Shown: positions 1-9,909 of the stretch, one piece after another
Numbering within the stretch: position 1 is the stretch's first letter
How the letters are laid out: every line of letters begins with the position of its first letter
Source: Podospora comata
Lineage: Eukaryota; Ascomycota; Sordariomycetes; Sordariales; Podosporaceae
Assembly: GCA_017354895.1 (NCBI GenBank)
Contig: CP071497.1
Span: 3,844,001-3,908,000, forward strand
Direction of reading: 5' to 3'
DNA: 64,000 bases
Notes under the pieces: generated by a model
The model's database searches: none
What the model saw: only the letters and a program-made list of their open reading frames with translations
Told to the model about the DNA's origin: nothing
Made by a program: the position numbers and the translations under genes

Positions 1-491
1 CGATCTGGTACCGCATGAACTACCCTCAGAAGCGGACACGGCTCAGCAAGGTCTACTTCTTTTGGATTTGCAGAGATTTCGGCTCTTTTGAGTGGTTCCG
101 CTCGCTTCTTCTCGCTATTGAGGCGCAGGATGTGGACAACAGAATCGAGATTCACACGTACCTGACAGCCAAGATCAAGGTCGACGACGCGACGAACATC
201 ATGATCAACGACGCCAACGCCGACAAGGACACGATTACTGGTCTCCGGTCACCGACCAACTTTGGTCGCCCCAACTGGGATATGATCTTCAGAGGTATCC
301 GGAAGCTTCACACGCCTGCCGAGGCTGGTGTGTTCTTCTGCGGTCCCAAGGGTTTGGGCAGCCAACTGCACGTCTTTTGCAACAAGTACAGCGAGCCTGG
401 GTAAGTTTCAATGATCCCTAGACGGACAGTTTCATCAGTTGCTGACAACTATGACAGGTTCAACTTTGTTTGGGGCAAGGAGAACTTCTAA
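1..491 (+). CDS. nox1: NADPH oxidase (NoxA/Nox1 type), 3' end only
   Basis: This is the C-terminal part of a superoxide-producing NADPH oxidase, a membrane flavocytochrome that moves electrons from cytosolic NADPH to oxygen. Only the cytosolic NAD-binding part is in the window; the reading frame is open from the first bases (codons start at position 3), so the gene begins outside. Exon 1 runs to 400, an intron with gtaagt and cag ends spans 401-457, and the last exon 458-491 encodes the terminal FNFVWGKENF. Visible family hallmarks are YFFWICRDFGSFEWF, FGRPNWDMIF and the NADPH-contacting FFCGPKGLG. The ending and the CNKY stretch fit the Nox1/NoxA branch better than Nox2/NoxB, from memory. 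In fungi this branch supports sexual development and hyphal differentiation (family knowledge). Confidence 0.9.
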
Positions 492-1263
492 ACGCCATTG
501 CCACATCTTTGCTTCTTTCCCATGATATCCTCTCCAACCAGCAACGATGGACAACGTCGCGGAGAAAAGTTAGCCCTGCGACCATGATCTGAGTGCGCGG
601 GACGCAATGCATAGCAGATCCCGGGCTGGAGGATAGCAACGTAGGGGCCAACACCGACGCTGGCCGCGTCCTCAACTCATCCCGCCGACGACCTGTCAGG
701 ACACCCGGTCGGGAGTCCTCCCCGCTCCACTGCCCGTACAGTTGGAGAAGAGCCCACTTCATACATCCTGTTCGGATGGTGGATTGATTACCCATACGCA
801 TACCCATACCCTAGATATCCCACCCTATTATACCTCAGAGGCAGCCAACAGCAGCTCTCTCTCAGCTCGCATTCAGCGCTTTTGTTACATATTCTTCTTG
901 CTATTTATATACACTTGTACCTAGTCTTTACAATATTCCCCATATTCCCATTTAAGCAAATGTTTTTTTCTCTGGCTGTTCAAAAGACAGTTTGATAATT
1001 GAGTTCTGGTAGAGAGTAAAGTGTAGATATTAGACGTGGCTTTGATGGCGGAACCATGCTGAAGCGTGCTTTCCCTGAACTGATACCACAGAGAACACCA
1101 GAAAAGTCAGCTCATTGGACTTAAATTTGGGTAGTTACAGTTTTCACCTTTAATAAGTTACCATCTACTGAATAATTCAGCGCTCCTTCCTACAGAGCAT
1201 TCCGTACCTGCCAGTTCCCCCCACCTAACCCAGGCAGCACACTTCCTCCCCGACAGGGGTCTA

Positions 1264-1280
1264 AAGTGGGTGACCCACTT
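1264..1280. promoter_or_regulatory. 17-bp perfect palindrome upstream of FEN1
   Basis: The sequence aagtgggt-g-acccactt is a perfect inverted repeat with a one-base centre, about 205 bases before the FEN1 start codon. Such symmetric sites can bind dimeric factors; no factor is assigned. Confidence 0.35.
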
Positions 1281-1333
1281 AAATTCTCGCTCCCAATTCG
1301 CGAAGCGCGTCTCACTTTACCTCAAAGAGCTGA

Positions 1334-1339
1334 ACGCGT
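1334..1339. promoter_or_regulatory. ACGCGT (MluI cell-cycle box-like) element, FEN1 upstream
   Basis: An ACGCGT hexamer lies 145 bases before the FEN1 start codon. In yeasts this core is bound by MBF at S-phase genes, FEN1/RAD27 homologues included; function here is inferred. Confidence 0.4.
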
Positions 1340-1483
1340 CAAACTGCGCTCTCGTCCAATCTTCCTTGCTCTGACATCACGAAGCTTCGACCTCCCCTCC
1401 TCACTCTCGCAACCCTCGACAAAACCAGCGATTTTCTCACCACAACACAAAACAGCAGAGAGGACAAGAAAAAAGTCGCAACC

Positions 1484-2812
1484 ATGGGAATCAAAAACTT
1501 ATTCCAGATCATCAAAGACGAGGCGCCCGATGCGGTCAAGGAGGGAGAGATCAAGAACCAGTTTGGGAGGAAGGTTGCGATTGTAAGTTTGTTGTCCACT
1601 CTTTTCAAACCCACCTGAGAACGGTATTTTTTGATTTTGGGGCTGAAAAAAAAAAAAAAAAAACAGGACGCCTCCATGTCAATCTACTCGTTCCTCATCG
1701 CCGTCCGCTCCGACGGCCAGCAGCTCATGAACGAAGATGGGCAGACGACGTCTCATTTGATGGGCATGTTCTACCGCACCCTTCGAATGGTGGACAATGG
1801 GATTAAGCCGCTTTATGTCTTTGACGGCGCGCCACCCAAGCTCAAGTCTGGCGAGCTCGCCAAGCGGTTCCAGCGCAAGCAGGAGGCGCACGAGGGGTTG
1901 GAGGAGGCCAAGGAGACGGGGACGACGGAGGAGGTGGAGAAGTTTAGTCGGAGGACGGTGAGGGTGACGAGGGAGCATAATGCCGAGTGTCAGAAGCTGT
2001 TGAAGCTGATGGGGATACCGTATATTGTTGCGCCGACCGAGGCGGAGGCGCAGTGCGCGGTGCTGGCCAGGGCGGGGAAGGTGTATGCGGCGGCGAGTGA
2101 GGATATGGACACGCTGTGTTTTGACAGTCCGATTTTGCTGAGGCATTTGACGTTTTCGGAGCAGAGGAAGGAGCCGATTCAGGAGATTCATGTGGCGAAG
2201 GTGTTGGAGGGGTTGGGGATGGAGAGGAAGCAGGCATGTTACGTTTTTGTCATGGTTGTGATATTAGATATGGCTAACATTCGGGGATAGTTTGTCGACC
2301 TTTGCATCCTCCTCGGCTGCGACTACCTCGATCCCATCCCCAAGGTTGGACCCTCGACCGCCCTCAAGCTCATTCGCGAGCACCAGACTCTGGAGGGAGT
2401 GGTCAAGTTTATGAAGGAGGATCCCAAGAGCAAATATGTCATTCCTGAGGACTGGCCCTTTGAGGATGCCAGAGACCTCTTTTTCAACCCTGACGTTCGT
2501 CAGGCGGATGACCCGCTTTGCGACTTCAAGTGGGAGAAGCCTGACATCGAGGGGCTGGTTCAGTTTCTGGTCAAGGAGAAGGGTTTCTCTGAGGACAGAG
2601 TGAGGGGCGCGGCGGCGAGACTGGAGAAGAACATGAAGAGCAGCCAGCAGAGCAGAATCGAGGGCTTCTTCAAGGTGCAGCCCAAGACGGAGGAGCAGAA
2701 GAAGGCGCACAAGCGGAAGCTGGAGGAACAGAACGAGGCGAAGAAGAAGAAGCTGAAGGACGAGAAGAAGGAGAAGGCCAAGTTGAAGGCTAAGCCGAGG
2801 GGGACTGCTTGA
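1484..2812 (+). CDS. FEN1: Flap endonuclease 1 (FEN1/Rad27/Rad2)
   Basis: Structure-specific nuclease that removes 5' flaps during Okazaki fragment maturation and long-patch base excision repair, working with PCNA in the nucleus. Three exons: 1484-1582, 1667-2233 and 2291-2812, giving 395 residues, the usual FEN1 length. The N-terminal block starts [19 protein letters not shown]; the XPG-N region includes [13 protein letters not shown]; the XPG-I region carries [16 protein letters not shown] and EDMDTLCF, which hold active-site acids; helix-hairpin-helix residues include [14 protein letters not shown]. The PCNA-binding box is SRIEGFFKV, followed by a lysine-rich tail. Intron 1 (1583-1666) ends in a long A-run before cag. 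Intron 2 (2234-2290) starts with GC (gcatgt) instead of GT; only this boundary joins KQ to [10 protein letters not shown] in frame. Identification is certain; exon ends are hand-placed. Confidence 0.96.
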
Positions 2813-3690
2813 TTTTGTATCCTGTCTATGGGGGGTGGTTTGCTTTCACGACATCCGGGGGAGAGGGGGATCTGGTAATGGTCACATGGCTGGGTTGCTT
2901 TGGATGGGAAGGTAAGCTGGGTCTGGCGTTTATGGTGTTGATACTGGGCGGGGAATTAGGTTGATGAGCCTCAAATCGGGATTCTTTGCTATTATTGGGG
3001 AAATAAGGAGAAGCATATATCACGGTAGTAGCCTTGCAGTAACAATGACCAACCACAATGCACTGTCAACATGACATGTTCGCCGCAAGCTGCATTTTGC
3101 ATTTTTGCATCTCGACGGATCTCCGAGTTGGGGTTTGCATTGCACTGTCTTTTGGGGAAAAGTGCATAACCTGGAGAGGGCTGTTTTAGTGCAGGGGTGG
3201 GTGCGTGCCTGATTAGGAAGATACCTCGGCTTGTTCTTGTTCGGTGGGTTAGCGGTCGAGCGGTAATCCGGGCGATGCCAATTGGTTCATCAATTTAGTT
3301 GCTTTGGGGTTGCATGACATCACAGCCGAGGGACCGTCATTTTGCTGCTGCTGCTAGTTGTTGAATATTTTGGAGGAGCGGGCTTGTTTGAATTTGTATA
3401 GGGAACGGTGCATGTGACTGTTTCAAGGCGTGACGAGGAATTGTTCTGGATTCGGGGGCTGTCTGGGGAGGGAGGGGCACATGACTCTTGAGCTGATAGA
3501 TTCGACAATCATGTATCATCTTGGAATGGCTGTGATCCAACGGACAGATATCATCCTCGGGGATTCCTTTCAAAAATGGAGGAAGCTCGTGAAATTCAAA
3601 ACCACGGACAGGGATGGTGGATTATCTACCCCACGTTTCTCCCCCCTGATGGTTTATTCTACCCCACATTCCAGAACAACGTTGCCCCTT

Positions 3691-3716
3691 GTGTGTGTTG
3701 TGTATGTGTGTGTGTT

Positions 3717-3755
<39 letters not shown>
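3691..3755. repeat. GT/TG microsatellite
   Basis: Imperfect (GT)n run interrupted by TTG and ATG, about 65 bases, in an intergenic region. Confidence 0.9.
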
Positions 3756-4333
3756 GTGGTGTTCTTGTGCTTGCTCTGAGGCTTAAATGTTGGAGAGGGA
3801 CTGGGTATCGAAGATGTGTTCCTCATGGAAAATGTGGTACCTGGCGGGCAAGGGCAAAGAAAGACATGAATCCCGTTCAGACGTTAAGGCGTTGTCCGTT
3901 ACGTCTAGGCTCGCAACGGCGCACGATAGAGCAAACGCGGCGCAACGGTAGCTGTTACAAAAAGTCACTTTCACGGGCATACTGTCAGGTACAATATGTA
4001 CTCTACAACAAAACCCCGAAATCTGAAGAGGCTGGATGGGAACACAAAGACACGTGCCCCCGGACTTTTTTCCTGGAACAAATTTCCGGGGTAGAGCATA
4101 CGGTACCAGGATGGTAAAGGCGGGTTTTGCGGAGAGCTCGGCATGGTTTGCATGTGATTATCCCGCACCGCTGACGAAAGCGGCCCTTTATGGAGACACA
4201 CCCGCGCCCGCTCATGAAGGGGGGGAGTAGTTAGGTTTGATCGCAAAAGCTGTTTCGTGTGTATTTTCTTTCTCTTTTCCTCTCTCTCTCTTCTTCATTC
4301 CCATCACCTATCCTGGACTGTTTGAGAGTTCAC

Positions 4334-4359
4334 CACACACACACACACACACACACACA
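4334..4359. repeat. (CA)13 in the 5' leader of the b5-acyl-CoA dehydrogenase gene
   Basis: Thirteen uninterrupted CA units end 12 bases before the ATG at 4372, so the repeat is very probably transcribed. Confidence 0.85.
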
Positions 4360-4371
4360 ACAACTGCCACA

Positions 4372-6140
4372 ATGTCCAAGACCTTCACCCAAGCCGACGT
4401 TGCGTCGCACAAGACGACTGATTCCTTGTGGATCACCATCGACGGCGATGTTTATGACCTGACCAAGTTCCAGGATGACCATCCAGGTGTGTGCACATTC
4501 TTCTTTTGGCGCAATAGATTTGGTGTCTTTTGGGCGCGCAATGGTTGCTGACTGAGATGGTTTGACAGGCGGCAAGAAGATCCTCCAGAGAGTCGCCGGC
4601 AAGGACGCCTCGAAGCAGTTCTGGAAGTATCACAATGAGGGTATTCTCAAGAAGTATCAGAAGCTCCAGATTGGCTCGTTAGATACCAAGCCCAAGAAGG
4701 AGGCACCCCCTGCTCCCGCGCCCAAGAAGGAGGCCCCTAAGCCTAAGCCTGCTGCTGCTGCTGCTTCTTCTGCCCCCGCTGGAGAGGCTGAGGCTCTTGA
4801 GCCGTTTGGAGAGCAGATTCCTTTTGGTGATCCTGCGTGGTACCAGGGCGTAAGTTTTACTCATGCCATGGCTCTCTGTGACAGCAGCTAACAGAATAAC
4901 CTAGCACCACTCCCCCTACTTCAACGAGACCCACGCCGCCCTCCGCGCCGAAGTCCGCGAGTGGGTAGAGACCGAAGTCGAGCCCTACGTCACCGAATGG
5001 GACGAGAAGAAGGAGGTCCCCGCCCACATCTACAAGCAGATGGGCGAGCGCGGCTACCTCGCCGGTCTCCTCGGCACCCACTACCAAAAGGACTACGTCA
5101 AGAACCCCATCAAGTCGGTCCCCGCCGAGAAGTGGGATCTCTTCCACGAGATGGTCCTCACCGACGAGCTCTCCCGCGTTGGGTCCGGTGGCTTCGTCTG
5201 GAACGTCATTGGTGGCTTCGGCATCGGCTGCCCCCCCTTGGTCAAGTTCGGCAAGAAGTCTGTCGTCGACCGTGTCCTCCCTGGCATCCTCAACGGCGAC
5301 AAGCGCATCTGCTTGGCCATCACCGAGCCCGACGCCGGCTCTGACGTCGCCAACCTCACCTGCGAGGCTAAGCTCTCCGAGGATGGCAAGCATTATATCG
5401 TCAACGGCGAGAAGAAGTGGATCACCAACGGTATCTGGTGCGACTACTTCACCGTCGCCGTCCGCACCGGCGGCCCCGGCATGAACGGTGTTTCCCTCCT
5501 GCTCGTCGAGCGTGACTTCGGCGGTGTCTCCACCCGCAGGATGGACTGCCAGGGCGTCTGGTCTTCGGGCACGACCTACATCACGTTCGAGGACGTCAAG
5601 GTCCCCGTCGAGAACCTCATCGGCAAGGAGAACCAGGGCTTCCGCGTCATCATGACCAACTTCAACCACGAGCGCATCGGCATCATCATCCAGTGCCTCC
5701 GCTTCTCCCGCGTCTGCTACGAGGAGTCGGTCAAGTACGCCAACAAGAGGAGGACGTTTGGCAAGAAGCTGATTGAGCACCCCGTCATCCGGCTCAAGCT
5801 GGCGCACATGGCGAGGCAGATCGAGGCGTCGTACAACTGGTTGGAGAATGTGATTTACCAGTGTGAGAAGATGGGCGATACCGAGGCTATGCTTCGTCTC
5901 GGCGGCCCCATTGCCGGTCTCAAGGCTCAGGCTACCGTCACGTTTGAGTTCTGCGCCCGTGAGGCGTCGCAGATTTTCGGCGGCTTGTCCTACTCTCGCG
6001 GTGGGCAGGGTGGAAAGGTCGAGAGGCTGTACCGTGATGTGAGGGCTTATGCTATCCCTGGCGGTTCCGAGGAGATTATGCTTGACCTCAGCATCAGGCA
6101 AAGTATGAGGGTTGCCAAGATGTTGGGTATGAAGCTTTAG
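4372..6140 (+). CDS. Cytochrome b5 domain fused to acyl-CoA dehydrogenase
   Basis: Fusion enzyme of 543 residues expected to oxidise acyl-CoA thioesters with FAD. Exons: 4372-4486, 4569-4849 and 4905-6140; both introns keep phase. Residues 1-75 form a cytochrome b5 heme domain with DDHPGG (heme ligand His37) and a second ligand His60 in FWKYHNEG. A linker of Ala, Pro and Lys (about residues 78-115) follows, then an acyl-CoA dehydrogenase from about residue 137 with ITEPDAGSDV, GEKKWITNGIW, NHERIGII, KRRTFGKKLIEHP and the C-terminal AYAIPGGSEEIMLDLSIRQ. A heme domain on a dehydrogenase suggests electrons pass through b5 rather than, or as well as, through ETF; this is inference. Fungal homologues exist as such fusions; the exact substrate cannot be told. 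No clear mitochondrial presequence is seen. Confidence 0.92.
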
Positions 6141-6815
6141 GGGAGGGTTGTTGTACAAAAGATGGTTGCTGTAAGAATGGTGTACCAGTATGGGTGGTCG
6201 GCGGTAGACGGCATCGTTTCATATTTCTCTCTCTTTTGGTTTTTCATCATCTGTTCTTAGCATGGTCTCAACAACAGATTTGTTTTTTTTTCTAATTTTT
6301 TTTTCCGTTATAAGAATGGCATTTGGATAGGATATTCTGGTGGTGAAGCTGTCATGGGGTGTAGCGGGAGCATAGAAATATATCTGATCAACATTAAACT
6401 TGTCTTCAGCTTGCTCGCTGTTGTATAGTGGACTTGCACATGGTTTCGATGACTGTGCCCCCTTGTAATCGTGAGAAATGCCAACACAAAGTGTCAAAAG
6501 GCCCCCGGTCCTCTATATGTCATGGCTGAACTCCCAGCAAGAATCCCACACAGTGACGAAGAATGCCTACTATATTCTCCCTTTCCACATCCACACTAGA
6601 AGATACCCCCAAATATACATCTACCCCTGTTCTTCAGAGGGCCATCCATTCCAAACCATCTATCTCCCGATTTCGAGAATGATACATTTGCAACCCCCAA
6701 ACGCCAGCCAAACAAAAAAACCCCTGCGCTTTCCCATCTATGATACCAAATAATACAATTCTTTTTTCCCGGTGTTCCCTGAGCACGGGAGAGAACCCAC
6801 CCTTCCCTTATATCA
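6141..6815. other. Intergenic between convergent genes
   Basis: Presumed 3' UTRs of the b5-acyl-CoA dehydrogenase gene (plus) and SYS1 (minus). T-runs around 6280-6305; no gene seen. Confidence 0.55.
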
Positions 6816-7577
6816 TCACCTCGTACCCGACCCCTCCCCCGGCGGCATATCAACCATCTCATACCCCCCCCCACCATCCCTCCCCCTCCCCCTCCCTCGT
6901 CCCCTGCTAAACCCCTGCTCCAGATCTTCCTCCCCGTCCCCCGCCCCCCTAACATGCTCATTCGAGTTCCTCAGCTCCCCAGGCTGCGACTGCCTCCTCG
7001 CATGCCCGTTATTGTTGCCGGCACCATTCCCCCCAAACGAAATCGGCTTCAGCTCCCTATACCTACACCCCCAAGTCCCGAGCACCACCCCCAGCACGCT
7101 AGCGCAGGCCATGCTCACCCACCAGGCCATGTGCTTCGGGAGCTCGCCCGTGTAGAAGGTGACGACGACGAGGTGGATGAAGTGGAGGGAGAGGGCAAAG
7201 TCGGTGACGAGTTTGGATCGGCCAATCAGGACTACTATCGCGGCGCCCCTGTACGTACAAACAAACAAACAAACGTCAGTACCGGGTTGAAAATCAAAAT
7301 AGGGGAGAGGAAAGGGGAAAACAAACATCAACACCCCCCCGTTCAGCATCGCGAGGAACCCGCAAAGCCACCCCTGCGTCGTGTCCCCTCTTATGCTCTG
7401 CCATCCTAGCACCAGGTCGAGGGTGAATGCTGTGCCCGCCACAAGGGCGGAGAAGAGGAGGAGGGTGAAGCTGAAGGTGTAGTACAGCGCCTGGAGGGCG
7501 AGGATCTGGGAGGCGATTTTGAGGGGGGGGAGTTCGGAGAGGGAGCCTGGGCGAGGGGGGCGGCGACGGCGGGCCAT
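6816..7577 (-). CDS. SYS1: SYS1-like Golgi membrane protein
   Basis: Four-span Golgi membrane protein; in yeast and animals SYS1 recruits the Arl3/ARFRP1 GTPase to the late Golgi for vesicle tethering. Two exons, 7577-7327 and 7248-6816, joined across a 77-78 nt intron whose donor is gtttgt and acceptor gtacag, give 227 residues. Reading straight through the intron would insert an implausible stretch, so splicing is preferred. Family signs: LKIASQILALQALYY at the N-terminus, the LVTDFALSLHFIHL segment, LPKHMAWW, and the RELKPI end of the conserved part. The C-terminal 65 residues are a low-complexity Gly/Arg/Asn tail with an RGRGRGRGR run that is not part of the core family. Convergent with the preceding gene, divergent from COA6 with a shared 554-bp promoter region. 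Confidence 0.88.
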   Translation of the reverse strand: MARRRRPPRPGSLSELPPLKIASQILALQALYYTFSFTLLLFSALVAGTAFTLDLVLGWQSIRGDTTQGWLCGFLAMLNGGVLMFVFPFPLPYFDFQPGTDVCLFVCTYRGAAIVVLIGRSKLVTDFALSLHFIHLVVVTFYTGELPKHMAWWVSMACASVLGVVLGTWGCRYRELKPISFGGNGAGNNNGHARRQSQPGELRNSNEHVRGAGDGEEDLEQGFSRGRGRGRGRDGGGGYEMVDMPPGEGSGTR

Positions 7578-8131
7578 TTTGTTATCGTCGTGTACGGTGG
7601 GTATGGAACGTCTCGCTATCGGGGCATATCTCGAGGAGGGAACGCGCGCGCGGTCGCAAAAGTCTGGATGGGATCCGTGTACTCGGTAAGGAGCTCGGAA
7701 TGCTCCTGGGGGGGGTTATTATGATGGGGTTGTGTCGAGCCAGTCGTCGATTATCTCTCTATCGTTTGTATCTTGCTTCTTCGATATACCTGTCTCTCCA
7801 AGCAGAGTGTTTCAATCAAGTCCCCGTCGTCAAGCCCATGGAAAGGTTAAGACAAATTAAATGTCTGGCGCATCAAATGTCAAAGAAAGATATCTGCCTG
7901 TGCTGTGCTTCCTCCACAGGCGCACCGTTGCAGCCCCCCGTCCCGTCCAACGGTACGTAAGATTACATAATCTAACCTTGAACATTAGTAGCCTGCCCAC
8001 CCCCCAAATCCCCTGGCTCCCCACATTTTCCCCAATCCCTGTTTCCGGCCGGCAACTGCCATCATCTTCAACCCTCCACCAGCACCACCACTATATCCCA
8101 CCACCCGACGACAGCAAGCAAAACCGCAACA
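7578..8131. promoter_or_regulatory. Divergent promoter region of SYS1 and COA6
   Basis: Both flanking genes point away from this 554-bp stretch, so it must hold both promoters. The COA6 side is C-rich. No specific element was identified. Confidence 0.5.
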
Positions 8132-8681
8132 ATGGGCTGGCTATCCTCCTCCTCCCCCGAAGACCAACGCTCCCAAGAAATCCGCGCCGGCACCGTCGCC
8201 CCCTCCCGCGCCGAGCGGGCCCGCTGCTGGGAGGCCCGCGACGGGTATTTTGCCTGCCTGGACAAGAACAACATTGTGGACGCGCTGAAAGAGGAGAAAG
8301 CCGCTGGCAAGGCTTGCGGGGCGGAGGGCAAGGTTTTTGAGAGGGATTGTGCTGCTCAGTGGGTAGGTTTTTGCAGCCTTTTTTTTATTTTTATTTTTTA
8401 TTCTTTTACCTTCCTTCTGTTACTGGGATGGGGTGGAGGGGGATACACAGGATATGTCTCCCAGGAAGGATGGGTGGAAAGAGAAGGTTTGGAGGGAGGA
8501 GTGGTTATGAACTTTTGTTGGGTCTCGGAAGAATGTTTTACTGATACGACCGAAAATATAGGTAACATACTTCAAAAAGTGGCGCGTCCAAGACATCCAA
8601 AAACGTCAACGCATCAAGGAGCTCGAGGCCCAAGGCGCAAACAGGCTGGACGTGCAGACCGACTTCACGCCAAGGGGTTAA
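8132..8681 (+). CDS. COA6: COA6-like cytochrome c oxidase assembly factor
   Basis: Small intermembrane-space protein of the Cox12/COX6B fold that helps deliver copper to Cox2 during complex IV assembly. Exon 1 is 8132-8362, intron 8363-8561, exon 2 8562-8681, giving 116 residues. The twin-cysteine signature is exact for COA6: C32-x9-C42 and C62-x10-C73. After the intron the helix continues VTYFKKWRVQDIQKRQRIKE. The start ATG is in good context (gcaacaATGG) and no earlier in-frame ATG fits. No cleavable presequence, as expected for a Mia40 import substrate. The intron is rather long (199 nt) and rich in T. Confidence 0.88.
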
Positions 8682-9717
8682 AAGGGGGACTTGAGAGCAG
8701 GGGAAGGGAGAAGTGTGACGATAGGAGGAAGTGTAAATGTACAATATGAACAACCTCACCAGGTCGAACGGATATCAAAATATGAAGACGGAAATACCAT
8801 AGGGGAAGGAAGGAACAAGGCGTTTACAGGAGCCATACCCATAACAAGAACCACAAGATAAATAAGGGAACATTCACAACTCATCATCCAAAGCCAATAA
8901 TATCAAATGATAAATGTAGTCGTATAACAACATCTATATACAATCCCCTCTCCTTCTCCCACTCCCCTCTCCCCCATCTAAATAAGCACCACCCCCTCTC
9001 TCCTCTTTCAAAGAAAACCCAAACAATGTAAACCCATTCTCCCAAACAACAGCACCAAGTAAAAAAAATCCTATTTCAATTCCCATACAGCAAAACAACA
9101 AAAACAACAACAACAACAACAGACATCCCATACATTTCTCCCCACCAATCCACCCGACCATCCAAAACATTCAATGCAGACAGGCGGTAAGAAAACGTCT
9201 AAAGCACTACTGAACAACACCCCTCTTTCTAACAATAAACCTCAACCATCAACCAAGAACAAACTGTGTCTCTGTAATGAATGAAAAGTGAATGAGAAAA
9301 AAAAGAGCGTCCATAATCAGGTCGTCAGTCAGCCTCAGTGTAATAGTAGTCCCCTCCAACAAACATATCGGCCCGTTTGGTTGATTGTAAAAAGAATAAT
9401 GTGTGTGTAATGTCTGATAAAAACTGTATGTTGAATAAGAAAGCAAGAAGAAAAAAAATGAGTTTTTGTGTGTGTATGTGTCCTTGTAAGAGAGAGAGGT
9501 GTTTTGTGCAGTTGGTATCATGAGGTCTGGTTCTTCCAAGATAACGACACAAAGAGAGAGACAGAGAGAATGAAAAGAAGGAGAGAGAAGAAAAACGACA
9601 AGAAAAGGGGGTTCCTGATCCACCCCCACTGAATTCAATCAAACGCAACAGCAACAAAAAAAAGCAAACAAAGCCAAATCCCAGTTTCCATCCATCATCC
9701 TTCCCCCCCCCTCCCCC
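8682..9717. other. Intergenic between convergent COA6 and MSS4
   Basis: A/C-rich low-complexity sequence with AAC repeats (9095-9121). Both neighbours end here, so it is mostly 3' UTR. No gene seen; open frames at 9249-9657 minus are low-complexity. Confidence 0.55.
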
Positions 9718-9909
9718 TTAGTAATCATTAAGCCGCTCGCTACACAACTTTCCCTTTCCTACTTCCCCCTCCTCCTTCTCATCCTCAATCCTAATCGTGA
9801 CGATCGCCACCGACGAACCCGAAAACCACATCTCCCTCGTCCTCTCCCAATCCCTCTGATCAGGCGTCACCACCCTCTTGCCCTTTTCCATTGTCGAGCC
9901 GTCATCCCT
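9718..9909 (-). other. Open in-frame extension beyond the MSS4 stop codon
   Basis: Directly after the TAG that ends MSS4, the same frame reads 63 sense codons to TAA at 9718-9720. The composition is not just polypurine translation: it contains VVTPDQRDWERTREMWF and VAIVTIRIEDE. It could be a former or read-through C-terminus, or chance. No GT donor was found that would splice out the TAG while keeping phase. Confidence 0.35.

Larger units (their letters stand above)
492..1483. other. Intergenic: nox1 3' side and FEN1 promoter
   Basis: No gene is seen. The stretch holds the presumed nox1 3' UTR and the FEN1 upstream region. Two items stand out near FEN1: a perfect 8-bp-arm inverted repeat at 1264-1280 (aagtgggt, one base, acccactt) and an ACGCGT element at 1334-1339. 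Short open frames on both strands (for example 460-807 minus) have no recognisable content. Confidence 0.6.
2813..4371. other. Intergenic between FEN1 and the b5-acyl-CoA dehydrogenase gene
   Basis: No gene is seen in this 1.56 kb. It contains a long GT-rich microsatellite (3691-3755) and, close to the next start codon, a CA microsatellite in the presumed 5' leader (4334-4359). The part from about 4245 is pyrimidine-rich (tttctttctcttttcctctc) like a fungal promoter/leader. Open frames such as 3689-4117 plus consist of translated repeats. Confidence 0.6.

Noticed and set aside
4857-6158. 433-codon open frame on the minus strand
   Set aside because: It is antisense to the strongly supported acyl-CoA dehydrogenase exon and reflects its GC-rich third positions; the translation is low-complexity Val/Leu/Asp/Gly without family features.
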